DNA of 64,000 nucleotides from Proteromonas lacertae (Eukaryota; Sar; Bigyra; Opalinata; Proteromonadidae), in the NCBI GenBank assembly GCA_002245135.1, contig NGBS01000593.1, positions 94,671 to 158,670 of the forward strand, read 5' to 3'. Under the pieces are notes generated by a model. It made no database searches. It saw nothing but the letters and a program-made list of their open reading frames with translations, and had not been told where the DNA came from. How positions within the stretch are numbered: position 1 is the first letter of the stretch; every line of letters begins with the position of its first letter. Shown piece after piece: positions 33,508-44,577 of the stretch. The translations under genes and the position numbers were made by a program.

Positions 33508-36082
33508 TCATCTGGAATATATTCTCTTTTCAAATACTTTACGTTTTATAAAACTTTTTAATGCTTTTTTTTGCTTAGGTTTTGGTCTGTCTTTTTCATC
33601 TAATTTAAACTCCCAAAAGCTCCTTGCCATTTTATTTCCTATTTTCATTAATGGTTGTACCCACATGTTCTTAATATTCTTATTATCTAATGCTTTGACA
33701 AATGAAATATGACTACCTAATTTTAAGTGTAAAATAGCACAACTTCTACAAAGGAATAATCCTAAATTAAACGAAGCATGAGTGACATTTTTAGACTTAC
33801 ATTCCATACATATATTGTTATCTTTTTGTTTAGATAATTTCAATAAGAATTCATTAATCGATAATCCATTTAAGTTAGTGGCTTTGGGTTGAAATAATGG
33901 AACAATTCCTTCAGGTCCTTGACGGTATAAATTACCTAAAATTACATCGTCTTCAATCTCACCATCATCATTCTCTAATTGATTATCATCAGTTATATCT
34001 TGTGTAAGAGTATTAAAAGCAGCTCTATTGATAGATTCTATAGCTTCATGTACTGCAGATGGTGCTGTCTCAGAGTTTTTCAGTGGTGAAACTTTTGGTA
34101 ATTCAGGTATATCTTTAATAGTAGATATTGGATGATCTCTACATTTATCAAAGAATACTTTAATTGAATCAAATGTGGAGTTATAGTTCTCGATTAATGA
34201 TAATGTCATTTCATCTGATCCACCTTTATCATCATCTTCATTGTCTTTATTACTGTTTATTAAATCGCTCAATATTTTTGTCAAACAACCATATAAATAT
34301 TGTGTTTCATCAATCAGTGGAGAAAGTGCTGCTTGCAGTGGAGGATGATCTATAAAGGAGATTGATTCAGATGATTCTACGATTGAACTGATTGTGAATA
34401 ATCTACTCAATATATCAATTCGATCTTCAATTCCTAAGTCGTTTTCACTTTCTGTTTCATTGCAAATATATTTACTATCATATATTGGATAGTTATGGAC
34501 GAATTCTAACTTATTGACAATTAGTAATGATAATTGATGGATCAATCTGCAGTATTCTATGTGAAATGGATTTTTTGTTTGTTGATATATATTATGATTC
34601 CATTTTTCACCTATTTCACGAGGTATATCGATGTATTGATAACTTTGTTCTAGAATTTCCCTTGGTCCTTGCTGTAATATTCTTAATATAACAATTAGAC
34701 ATTTAATAGCGACAATTGGATGATTCGTATTCCTTTCTTTAATCATTGGATATAAGAAATCTATATTTTTCGATTCATTAGCTTCAATTATTAAAAATCG
34801 AAGATATTTGAATTTAGGAGCACCAGGGTGATATGATGTACATCTCATTATCCACGCTCTCTTATTATTCTTTTCTCCACTTACTAATTGAATAAACTTG
34901 GCTTGAACTCTTTCAGAAATTTGATTTGCCAAGCTTCTTTCAACACTTTTATCACCTCCTGCTGCTCCATTGATACTTCCTGTGTTGGATACTGTTGATG
35001 ATATTGATGTTGGTGTTGCTACAGATGCTGCTACATTACTAGGAGTTTGTGGCTCAGAATTAATTATGTCGATTGGCATTAATTTGTTTAAAAGAGGGTT
35101 ATTTTCAATATTTTGACTTTTCCAACCCCATTCTTTAATACATTTCTTAATAATTTCATTAATTGTTGGTCTTTTATTAGGATCAACGACAATCATCATT
35201 TTGATCAAATTAATCAAGAATGGGTCATAATTGTTCTTAGGTATTTGATAATCACCTTTTAATATAACTTTCTTCTTTATATGACCAGTTTCATCAGCAA
35301 AAGGATTAGAATTGAACAATAATGTGTATAACAGAATACCTAGTGACCAAATATCTGATTTTACTGTGATTTTATTACCAGGTTTATATTGAAACGTCTC
35401 TGGCGCTCTTATTTCTTTTCTGACTAATCTATCTAAAATTCCCATTTCAAACTCACACTCTTCAATACTTTTCATTGCTTTGTTTGTAAATGTTAAAGTG
35501 TCATAATCACCTAATTTAAAACTATTTACACCTGTTACTAGTATATTCTCCAACTAATTATAAATTAATTCAATATATATATACATGTATGTTTCCATGA
35601 CAAATAGGAGTTACATTTGTATGAAGTGCTAATAATGCATAACATATATCTTTAAATATTGATTGGATTATTAATTGTGTAACAGCTGTTTGAGAAATAT
35701 ACTCACGGAGGTTACCTCCAGGGCAATATTCAAATAATTGCATTATTGTGCATGTCTCATTCTCCATATGAGTGTCACTACCAAAGAATTTCACTAGATT
35801 CAGATTTGGTTGTAATGTTTTCTAAAAACAGTATAAATTGTATTTTTATACTAACATTATGATATTTATTTTAGTCCTTTCTATCATTTTTGTGTCATTT
35901 GAATTCCACTTAGTCACTTTAAGAACATAATTCTGTTGGTTGTTATTAACATCGATTGCTTTCCATACATATGCACAACCAGCTATATTTATAATTGTAA
36001 AATTTATACTCTCAGCTATAAGCTCTTTTAAACAGATATCTCGACCTTCAACAGTAAGTTGCTTGCCTGAATTTTGGCCCAT
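33508..36082 (-). CDS. NAK-like pseudokinase fused to ANTH-like and ArfGAP-like domains
   Basis: Three exons (36082-35852, 35821-35585, 35553-33508; introns 30 and 31 nt) give 837 residues. The N-terminal kinase resembles the NAK (AAK1/GAK) group: VWKAIDVNNNQQNYVLK, FEYCPGGNLREYI, CHGNIHLENIL in place of HRDLKxENIL, LGDYD in place of DFG, then APETFQ, SDIWSLGILLYTLLF and PFAD. A Ser/Thr-rich linker leads to an ANTH/AP180-like helical region (AWIMRCTSYHPGAPKFKYL, HPIVAIKCLIVILRILQQG). The C-terminus has an ArfGAP zinc module C-x2-C-x16-C-x2-C (CMEC...CRSC) with NLGLFLCRSCAILHLKLG and MKIGN, but the arginine finger of the usual HRxLG is Leu. NAK kinases and ANTH proteins act in clathrin coats, and ArfGAPs in coat turnover. 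One chain uniting all three suggests a coat adaptor with two dead catalytic sites. Confidence 0.8.
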
Positions 36083-36848
36083 CTTTTTGGCTTTACTTAA
36101 TGATTAAATAAATATAGTTTCTAAAGGTTTAGATACTAATATTAAGTTCAATTTAAGATCTCAAGCCTAATTACTCAAATCAAGCTTATAAATTTTTAAA
36201 ATTTTTGATTTTGCGCAGAACAATATTTTATTAGTTTTCAAATATATTTATGATAATCTATGAAGCAACAAATTACATGACAAGCAAAATTGAAACATTT
36301 TATTAGTTATTTGAAGAGATAATCAAAAGAAATTATTATGCTTGACGAATGTGTGGTGTAGATGAAGATAAATTGGTTTATGAATTATCTAAATGTTACA
36401 AACTCATAATCAACAATTCTTACTTTAAATCTATCGATAAGTGATAAAATGAATGTATATTTATCAATAAAATGAGAAAAATAAGCTGAAAATGTTATAG
36501 TAGTATGGTTTTTATACACGTCATTTCTTCAAATATACTAAGACCGTTCATTTAATTATTTGAACGTATTATTCAGATCATTTTAATTACAGTTTTTACA
36601 AGCATCTATTCATATTTTCAGTCATTAACCAAAGTAGTCCAGCATTAAATAAATCACTAAAATTTTACCATCAGTAACAGTTGTACATAATTCCGTAACT
36701 ATTAAAAGCTGTATTAAGCTAATAGACTGATTGAATGAAGTGTTTCAATAAAGTCGTTTCACATCGAACAGGATCTGATCTACAACCAATATAAACAAAA
36801 GTTTGAGGTGTGGCTTGACAAGATTGAGAAAGAATTTTTAAGAACACT
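36083..36848. other. Intergenic region between divergent genes
   Basis: About 770 bp, AT-rich, no recognisable gene. It contains TCAAGCC near 36161 and ATCAAGCTT near 36179 on the side of the kinase-ANTH gene, and GGCTTGA near 36814 just before the acyl-CoA synthetase start. Confidence 0.45.
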
Positions 36849-39077
36849 ATGAATTCCAAAGTTTTTTCAGTAGTTCACAAAGAGGCAACTAAGGATGCTG
36901 TATGTTCATATATTTAATATTTTATAGTCTGCCATATATCGTTCCAAATACTCAAAAGCAGAATTAACAGAGTTTCTCTATGATGATGTAAAAACTATGT
37001 ATGAATACATCATCTAATGTTAGGCATGATGCATTTCAGAGAGGGCTTCGTTTGTTCCCAGAGAATCATTGCTATGGATATAGACAGGATGTAAATTTAG
37101 CATATTATTTTTCTCTAGAATGATGATCACAAATTTGGAAATTATAAATGGTATAGTTACAAAGAAATATGGGAGAGAATGCTGAATTTTGGAAGCGGTA
37201 TAAAAGGAATGAATTTAACAACTTTTGACTCTGTATATAAATATGTAGAATTATATTCTTCTATAGGAGTTAGAATATTTCGGTATTTTCAGTCAAAACA
37301 GTGTAGAATGGACGGTATGTGATTTAGCGTTGTGCACTTACTCTATTACCTGTTTACCAATTGAAACTATGTTAGGATTGAGTAGTATACAGTATATCTT
37401 TGAATCGTCACATGTGAAGGGGATACTCTGTTCATCCAAAGAATTGGAAATAATAGAAAAATTAGATTGTAATAGAATACAATTGAAGTATATAGTAATA
37501 ATGGATGAGTTGAAAGATAATGAAATGAAAGCAAAATTAGAAGCAAACGTATTTATACATATCATTAATATATTCTATTAAATAGTATAAAATTTATTCA
37601 ATGAAAGAAATCGAAGAATACGGTAAAATACACAGATTATTACCAATCCCTCCAAATCCAACAGATATATTGGCAATATGTTATACAAGTGGTAGTACTG
37701 GTGAGCCAAAAGGTGCAATGATCCCACATAAGGCATTTATCTCAAACATAGCAGCTTGGAATGAAGTTGGAATTACATTTAGTGATAAAGATGTATATTT
37801 GTCATATTTACCATTATCTCATATAATGGAGCTGTTAATACATCCTACAATATTACAAGAAGGTGGATGTATTGGATTTTATCATGTATAATATTATAAT
37901 ATCATTTTATATTATCATTAGGGAAATACAGATGAAATATTTGATGATTTAAAAGTTTTAAAACCAACAATGTTTGTAGCTGTTCCAAGATTGTTATTGC
38001 ATTTATATAACAAAGTATATATTGAAGTATTGAAATTCAATACGGAAAGTGAAGTAGTAAGACATGTAAAAGAAAAATCATCCAAATTTGATGAAAACGT
38101 TTATAAACATCCTCAAGATAATAACATATTTAGAAATGTATTATTAATTCATTAATTTTTTAATTTTAAAATAGTTGAAGAATGAAATGGGATTTGAAAG
38201 ATTAAGATGGGTAGAAACTGGTGGAGCACCATTAGACTTAGAAATCACCAATTTCCTCAGATCATTTCTCTGTTGTCCATTATTAGAAGGATATGGTCAA
38301 ACTGAAACGATGTGTGTATCATTTACATCACCTAATTGCCCATGTATTGGCCATCTTGGTGGTCCACTACCATCTTATGAAATAAAGTTAATCGATGTGC
38401 CAGAATTGAATTATTATGTTACTGATAAAAAGCATAATGTTAAAAACAGTACAATTGATTGCGTAAGTAGAGGAGAAATCTGTGTCAGAGGAAATGGATT
38501 ATGTTGTGGATATTTTCAAGATTCTGATGATTTATTCTATACAAAGTGTTTAGATTCAGATGGTTGGTTTCATACAGGAGATATTGCTATAATTTTACCA
38601 AATTTAGCCTTTAAAATAGTAGATCGAAAGAAGAATATCTTCAAACTATCTCAAGGTGAATTTGTATTTGTAGAAGCTGTTGAATCTGAATATCAGAAAA
38701 TCAAAGAGATTGAAACTATTGTATTCTATGGTGAACCTTCTTGGATATATTTAGTTTGTTTAGTTGTTCCACGAAAAGAGAATGTTATAGAATGGGGAAG
38801 AATCAATCTTCATAATTGTTGTGACTATAAAGGAATTGTTGCATCTGCAGAATATCAATGTTATATTACTAAATTAATTCAAGATTATGGTAAGAATAAT
38901 CCCAATATAAGAGGATTTGAAGTGCCAAAAGGAGTTATTGTTGAGAGTGAAGCGTTTACATGTGATAATGGTTTATTAACTCCATCTGGTAAGATAAATA
39001 GAAACAAAATTAATAAGAAGTATTTAAATGTTTATCATAGATTGCATAATGATTTTTTAGAAACGATTAAATCTTAA
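36849..39077 (+). CDS. Long-chain acyl-CoA synthetase
   Basis: Eight exons (36849-36899, 36928-36998, 37024-37090, 37119-37232, 37267-37548, 37586-37885, 37922-38137, 38175-39077) give 667 residues, the usual size for the ACSL family. AMP-binding landmarks: FGIFSQNSVEW near 37280, the P-loop CYTSGSTGEPKGAM, YLPLSHIME, KPTMFVAVPRLL, ETGGAPLD, EGYGQTET, GWFHTGD, and the linker DRKKNIFKLSQGEF. It also has the C-terminal lysine region SGKINRNKI. It activates fatty acids to acyl-CoA with ATP for lipid synthesis or breakdown. The third intron starts GTAAAT rather than GTAT. No signal peptide or peroxisomal tag is seen. Confidence 0.93.
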
Positions 39078-39388
39078 TATAATGTCAAATTAATGATAAA
39101 TTTATTATTAATCTTTTAATATTGAATGTATATACCATTCTTTCAATTAACAAGAAAAGTAGTCAGTACAATTTTCAGTGATTGGTTGAAATGTTTTAAT
39201 AAATATACTCGTTACAAATTAAGTGATTTTTCTAGATCATTTTTTGTTTCTTTATAGGTTAGCAACAACCATTTTATTAAAATAGAAAAATAGTATGATT
39301 ATCAACTTATTATTATCTGTTATTTAAACTGCATTTTTGCATCTTTTGTTGCTTTTTTATGAAAATTTAGTTTTATTATTCAAATAGG
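39078..39388. other. Intergenic region
   Basis: AT-rich spacer with no gene seen. It holds the terminator of the acyl-CoA synthetase and the promoter of the DnaJ gene. Confidence 0.4.
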
Positions 39389-40485
39389 ATGTATAATTCA
39401 AAGGTTTTATTCATTGTTGTTGTATTATTAATCTCTTTTTCAGTTGCAAAAGATTATTACGAAAGTATTTACTCGATATTGACTATATTATAGTTTTGGG
39501 ATTGACTAAAGATGCAACTGACAAACAAATTAAAAAAGCATTCAGAAAATTAAGTTTACAATATCATCCTGATAAAAATAAGGGTAATGCTGAAGCAGAA
39601 GCGAAATTCAAAGAAATTTCTGATGCTTACGACGTTCTATCAGATCCAGAAAAACGTCAAATCTATGATATTGATGGTGAAGAAGGTTTAAAGAACGCAG
39701 AAGCCAGAAAAAACCGTCCATCCAGTCCATTTGATGTATTCTTCGGAGGAGGTCAAAATCAACGTAAAGGACCTGATATGAATATTGATATGGATGTAAC
39801 CTTAGAGGAATTATACAATGGAGCTGAAAAGAAAGCCAAAATCAATCGTCATGTTGTATGTCCCAAGTGTAGAGGTACTGGTGCAAAAGGTGGTGAGACA
39901 AAACCATGTAAAAAATGTGGAGGAAAAGGTGTAGTCAACGTAAACCAACAATTAGCTCCAGGATTCGTAATTCAAACCCAACAGACCTGTCCAGTATGTG
40001 GAGGTAAAGGCCACACCTACAAAGAAGCTTGTCCACACTGTGGAGGTAAAAAAGTAGTACAGGAAGACAAAGTATTGACAGGTACAATTGAAAGAGGTAT
40101 GCCAAGTGATTATCGAATTAAATTTGAGAGACAAAGTGAACAGCAACCAGGATTAGTACCAGGAGATGTATATTTCTCATTGAAACAAAGACCCCATCGT
40201 TTATTCACCAGAAAAGGAGATGATTTATATATGAAAATGAAGATCAGTTTGAAAGAGTCCTTATTAGGTTTTAGAAAGGTGATTAAACACTTAGATAATC
40301 ATGATGTTGAGATTGAAAGAGATGAAATTACTGTTCCTAATCAAGTGATTAAAATGAAAGGTGAAGGTATGCCAGTTCATAATTTCCCTTCTGAGTTTGG
40401 TACATTATTTATTACTATTGAAGTTGAGATGCCTAAGACATTGACTGCTGAACAAAAGAAATCTATTGAGGAGATATTCAAATAA
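39389..40485 (+). CDS. ER-lumenal class A DnaJ (Hsp40) co-chaperone
   Basis: Exons 39389-39464 and 39494-40485 (29-nt intron) give 355 residues. The first exon supplies a signal peptide (MYNSKVLFIVVVLLISFSVA) followed directly by KDYYEILGL, the start of the J domain. HPDKN is the Hsp70-stimulating tripeptide site. A G/F-like linker, four zinc-finger repeats (CPKCRGTG, CKKCGGKG, CPVCGGKG, CPHCGG) and the two-barrel C-terminal substrate domain follow. The combination of signal peptide and class A layout matches Scj1/ERdj3-like proteins that work with BiP in the ER. No KDEL-type tail is present; it ends IEEIFK. The codon and GC level are slightly higher than neighbours, typical of strong expression. 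Confidence 0.92.
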
Positions 40486-40629
40486 ATGAAATGAATAAAT
40501 AAAAGTTTTTAGATTAAATGTAATTTTCGAATTTTTCTTTATTTTTAAAAAACGTTTTTTGTTTTATAAAGATTAAAAAAAAACATTCTAATTCTTCAAT
40601 AAAAAGTAAATCAAATTGAATTTTTAGAT

Positions 40630-40883
40630 TTATTTATTCAAATTCTGCTTCATTCTTTCAAATACACCAATTATAGCTTCTTGAATCGGTTTAATCTTGA
40701 AATCTGGATTGGCTTTCACTAATTTGGTTGAATCTAACTCATTATTAGATCTCTTTGCTTTTAATATCTTGTTTTGTTCTTCAATAGTGAAGTTGGTGTA
40801 TTTGTAACTACCATCGATGTATTTAGTATATAAATCTAAGATTTCGTTGTGTGAAATAACACCAGGATTAGTAAAGTTGTAAA

Positions 40884-40925
<42 letters not shown>

Positions 40926-41681
40926 AATAAAGTTATACAGTTAAAGCTCTTTCACTCATGGATATTGAGACAGGTAATAAATCTGTTAATACTGTCATTG
41001 AGTTTGGAATATTGACAACTTTCTCATAATGAAGAATCTTAGTGATGAAATTACGTGGATTTAAATCATCAGAAATTGGCATTCTTAAACGTAATAACAA
41101 AGAATTGGAATATTCTTTAATGAACTATAGAAAATTTAAAACATTATTGATTATATATATATATATATATATATACAGGTTGAACACCAGCCTTAGTCTT
41201 TGAATAGAATGATCCAAAGAAGTTTGGCTCATCTTCTTCAGTAAATCCTTTTCCAGAATGCATTGGATGCTTTTCATCATATTCATAAATACATCCTGTG
41301 AAGAATGTAGTGATATGAATATTTCTCAACCAACATAAATCGATTAATGATAAAGTTCCCATTACATTCACACGAATGACTTCTTCCTTGTGATCTTCAC
41401 ACCAATCTACATTTGGACGACCAGTCTATTTCATATATTGTTAAAATAATAATTGATTTATACTAAACCAGCAGCATTTAAAACACGAGTTGGTTTAACT
41501 TCATCTAATTCTCTTGCCACATCTTCTCTATTTTCTATTCTAGAATTAGCACAAACGACATCTTTTCCTTGTTGTTTCAATAAATCAACCAACATACCAC
41601 CTATCCATCCTGTTTTACCACCAAATACAAGGTACTTTTCTGGCTATTCATAATATGCAATAATAATTTTATCTATACCAT
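40630..41681 (-). CDS. UER1: Bifunctional UDP-4-keto-rhamnose 3,5-epimerase/4-reductase (UER1-like)
   Basis: Five exons, the first being only the ATG (41681-41679), then 41643-41464, 41425-41177, 41124-40939 and 40887-40630, give 291 residues. The NAD(P)-binding glycine motif is FGGKTGWIGG. Then come VLNAAGLTGRPNVDWCEDH, the catalytic Y-x3-K in SFYSKTKAG, RLRMPIS, and the C-terminal NFTNPGVISHNEIL and RSNNELD. These are diagnostic of the plant UER1/RHM C-terminal enzyme, which makes UDP- or dTDP-L-rhamnose from the 4-keto-6-deoxy sugar. The dehydratase half (RHM N-domain) is not in this window. It implies rhamnose-containing glycans. Its start is only about 120 bp from the divergent TFIIIC gene. 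Confidence 0.92.
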
Positions 41682-41801
41682 TGTAGATTAAGAAAACTAA
41701 AAAAGAAGTGAAAAGAGAATTTTTATTTAGCGAATCTTTCTCAAACTTTAGTGAAACGAATTTTCTTGAAACGAGTAGTAATTTAGAAATCATTCAATCT
41801 C

Positions 41802-44419
41802 ATGAATTTTGAAAGCGAAGGAGAAGAAAAATCAGGAACAGAATCAGATAATTCTGACGATGAAATTGAACTATTCGGAAGAACATATGGTGATATAAAG
41901 TCAATAACTAAATCTAAGAAGAAAAAACCAAAAGTTCAAAGAGGAGTGAAACATAAACTACCTAAAGACTTAGAAGCTAATCTTAAAAAAGCAGAAATGC
42001 TTTACATTCAAAATGACATGACACATGTATTCCTCGGAACTATTATAAATATATTAGGCTAAAGAAATATTGACTGAATTGATAAAATTAGTACCAAGTT
42101 ATCCATCACCTTACGTTTCTCTGAGTTTGATAGAAGAGAGAATGGGAAACATCAAAGAAAGTCAAGAATTGATCTATATGGCTGCAAAATTATCAAAGAA
42201 GGACATAAATCTTTGGAATCAAGTATATGCAGCTGCAAGAATGAACAACAATGTTGATAGATTGATAGAATCACTTACAGTGATAACTCAACTTGATACA
42301 AAAGATATTGAGAGTATGTTTGTCTTATCAAAGATGTTATTTGAGAAGAATCAATTTAAAAAAGCAGGAGATCAATATCACAAAATATTACAGTATTCCC
42401 CAGGAAATACATATGCTATATACTCCTGTACTGAAAGTTATAAAAAGTGCAACAAAGTGAATGAAGCAATAAAAGTGATTGAAGAAAACAAAACGGCTAT
42501 ACTTTTACAATTAAAAGACACTTATGAGAATGATAAAGACGATTTGACGAACGAATCCAAACGAACTGACATATTGACAATAATTAAAATATTTTGTGAA
42601 TTGTATCTTGACAGTAACAAATATAATGAAATAATTCAAACAATTGAGGAGTGTAGTCAGTATAATAGCAGTTCACCACTTCCATTAGATTTAGCTATAT
42701 TATATGGAATATCAAAATTGTATCTAAAAGAAGAAGAAGAAGCTGAAAATTGTTTTAATTTGTTATTTCAACAACCAATAGAAATGAATGGTGATAGTTA
42801 TTTAAAAGTAGCCGTTACATATTTTACATTAGGGAAAATCAATAAAGCATTATCTATCTTAGAAAGACTTGTTTATATAAATAACTTTAATAATTCTGAA
42901 GTTTGGATCATTTTAGCAAAGTGTTATGAAATAACAAATAATGTTGAAAAATCGATTGAATATTATTTGAAATTGTTAAATGGGAATAGTAAATATGATA
43001 TATCGTGTTTGCATATGAAATTATCTACACTTTATGCTAGAATTAATGATAAAGAACAAGTATAAATTATAAATTATTACTTTATTATTTTCATAGTCTG
43101 AATTACATGAATCTTTAGTTGATAAAACAAAGCTTCCAGCTATAAAATGGATGAATATATTATCAGAAAAAGATGTATAATTATAGTTATATAATAATTA
43201 TTATATATAAATAATAGTTTGAGCTTGAGGTAAATCAAAAAATGACTGCCTTTATCAATATATTAAATGATTACAAACTCCAAAATCGTTGGGATGAATA
43301 TGTAGATTTATCACTCGCTTTAATAAGAGGTTCTTCAATGAAATATGATTATATTAAAGAATATCAGACCAATCAAATCACTCCATATTCTCAAGATTTA
43401 TTAACTGCTTATTCTGTAGGTAAAGCGATTAATATTGGAACTATAATGGGTGAAACAAATTATATTGAGTTAGTTGAAACTGTTTATAATAAATTGTATG
43501 AAAAAGGTGAATTGAAAACATGTTGTGATATTATTAATATTACGTTAAAAACATATTCAGTATTATATATTCTTTGTTATTTTGTTTAATAGTTTACTGA
43601 TAGTGAAGCCTATTATCGATTTCAATGTAAATTAATTCATGTATCAATCGCTACAGGAATGTATAAACTAGCCAATACAATAATGAGAGATATTTTACCA
43701 CGTAATAAAGATAGTTATGGATTTTGGTCTTTGTTTAGATTCATATTTAGTCGTTTAAGACAAGATCCAAAATATATGGTAAGATTATTAAATTCATTTC
43801 CATTAAAGTATATAAAATCATTATATTGTATTATAATAGTATAAATATTATTACATTTGTTGCTGGTTTGTCTATCAATTTGATCAATAGAGATAATGCT
43901 TTAGGTGAATTCTTTACTGCTTATAGATTAAAACCATTAGATCCTATATTGAGTTTACATATTGGAATTACTTATTTAGCATTAGTTAACCATCGAAAAA
44001 TAATTGATAGGAATGAGATTATACTCAAAGCTATTCTGTTTATAACAAAATACTCAAAGTTAAGATTTCCATATGAATTGATCAATAGTAATGAAATATA
44101 CAAATCAGATAATCAATATGAAAAGAGTAATACAAATAATAGTTATTATATACCATTAGTTGTGAAAGAATTAGAAATATATTATAATTTAGGAAGGTTA
44201 TATCATCAATTACATCGATTTACTTGGGCTATTCATCATTATAAATCGTTGTTGTATGTATATGATAAGATAGTAGAAGCAAATGATCCAAAAATAATAG
44301 AATATTGTAATAGAATTGGAATTCATAGATATGCTGCTTATAATTTGTGTTTAATATTGAAACATAATAATGAGACGAATTTAATTAGGTATTATAGAAA
44401 GAAATACTTGACATTATAA
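41802..44419 (+). CDS. TFIIIC TPR subunit (GTF3C3/Tfc4-like)
   Basis: Six exons (41802-42026, 42058-43059, 43097-43174, 43218-43559, 43593-43807, 43840-44419) give 813 residues. An acidic N-terminus (SEGEEKSGTESDNSDDEIE) precedes an array of tetratricopeptide repeats, e.g. VSLSLIEERMGNIKESQELI, WNQVYAAARMNN and AIYSCTESYKKCNKVNEAI. A C-terminal TPR block follows with GLSINLINRDNALGEFFTAY and a conserved-looking LGRLYHQLHRFTWAI. Acidic start plus two TPR blocks with this ending is the layout of the tau131/GTF3C3 subunit, which contacts TFIIIB during RNA polymerase III transcription of tRNA genes. Assignment rests on pattern; another TPR protein is possible but less likely. Confidence 0.82.
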
Positions 44420-44577
44420 ATATTATGTGTATAATTTGTTTTTTGTTTTTTGTAAGGATATAAAAAGAAATTAAAAACTCTTTATTCTAAACCACTATTT
44501 TTCCTTTAAACCAAAACACACAATTATTAAATATATAATCTTAAAAGTAATCATATAAAAAAGAAAAAAAAGTATTC

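Noticed and set aside
32387-33561. Plus-strand Ser/Leu/Cys-rich frames
   Set aside because: Antisense to the poly-Q/N/E leader of the TKL kinase; no protein-like features.
40890-40920. (TA)n tracts here and at 41156-41174 and 13885-13910 as repeat elements or arrays
   Set aside because: They sit inside introns with GTAT and TAG ends; they are microsatellite intron bodies, not separate elements.
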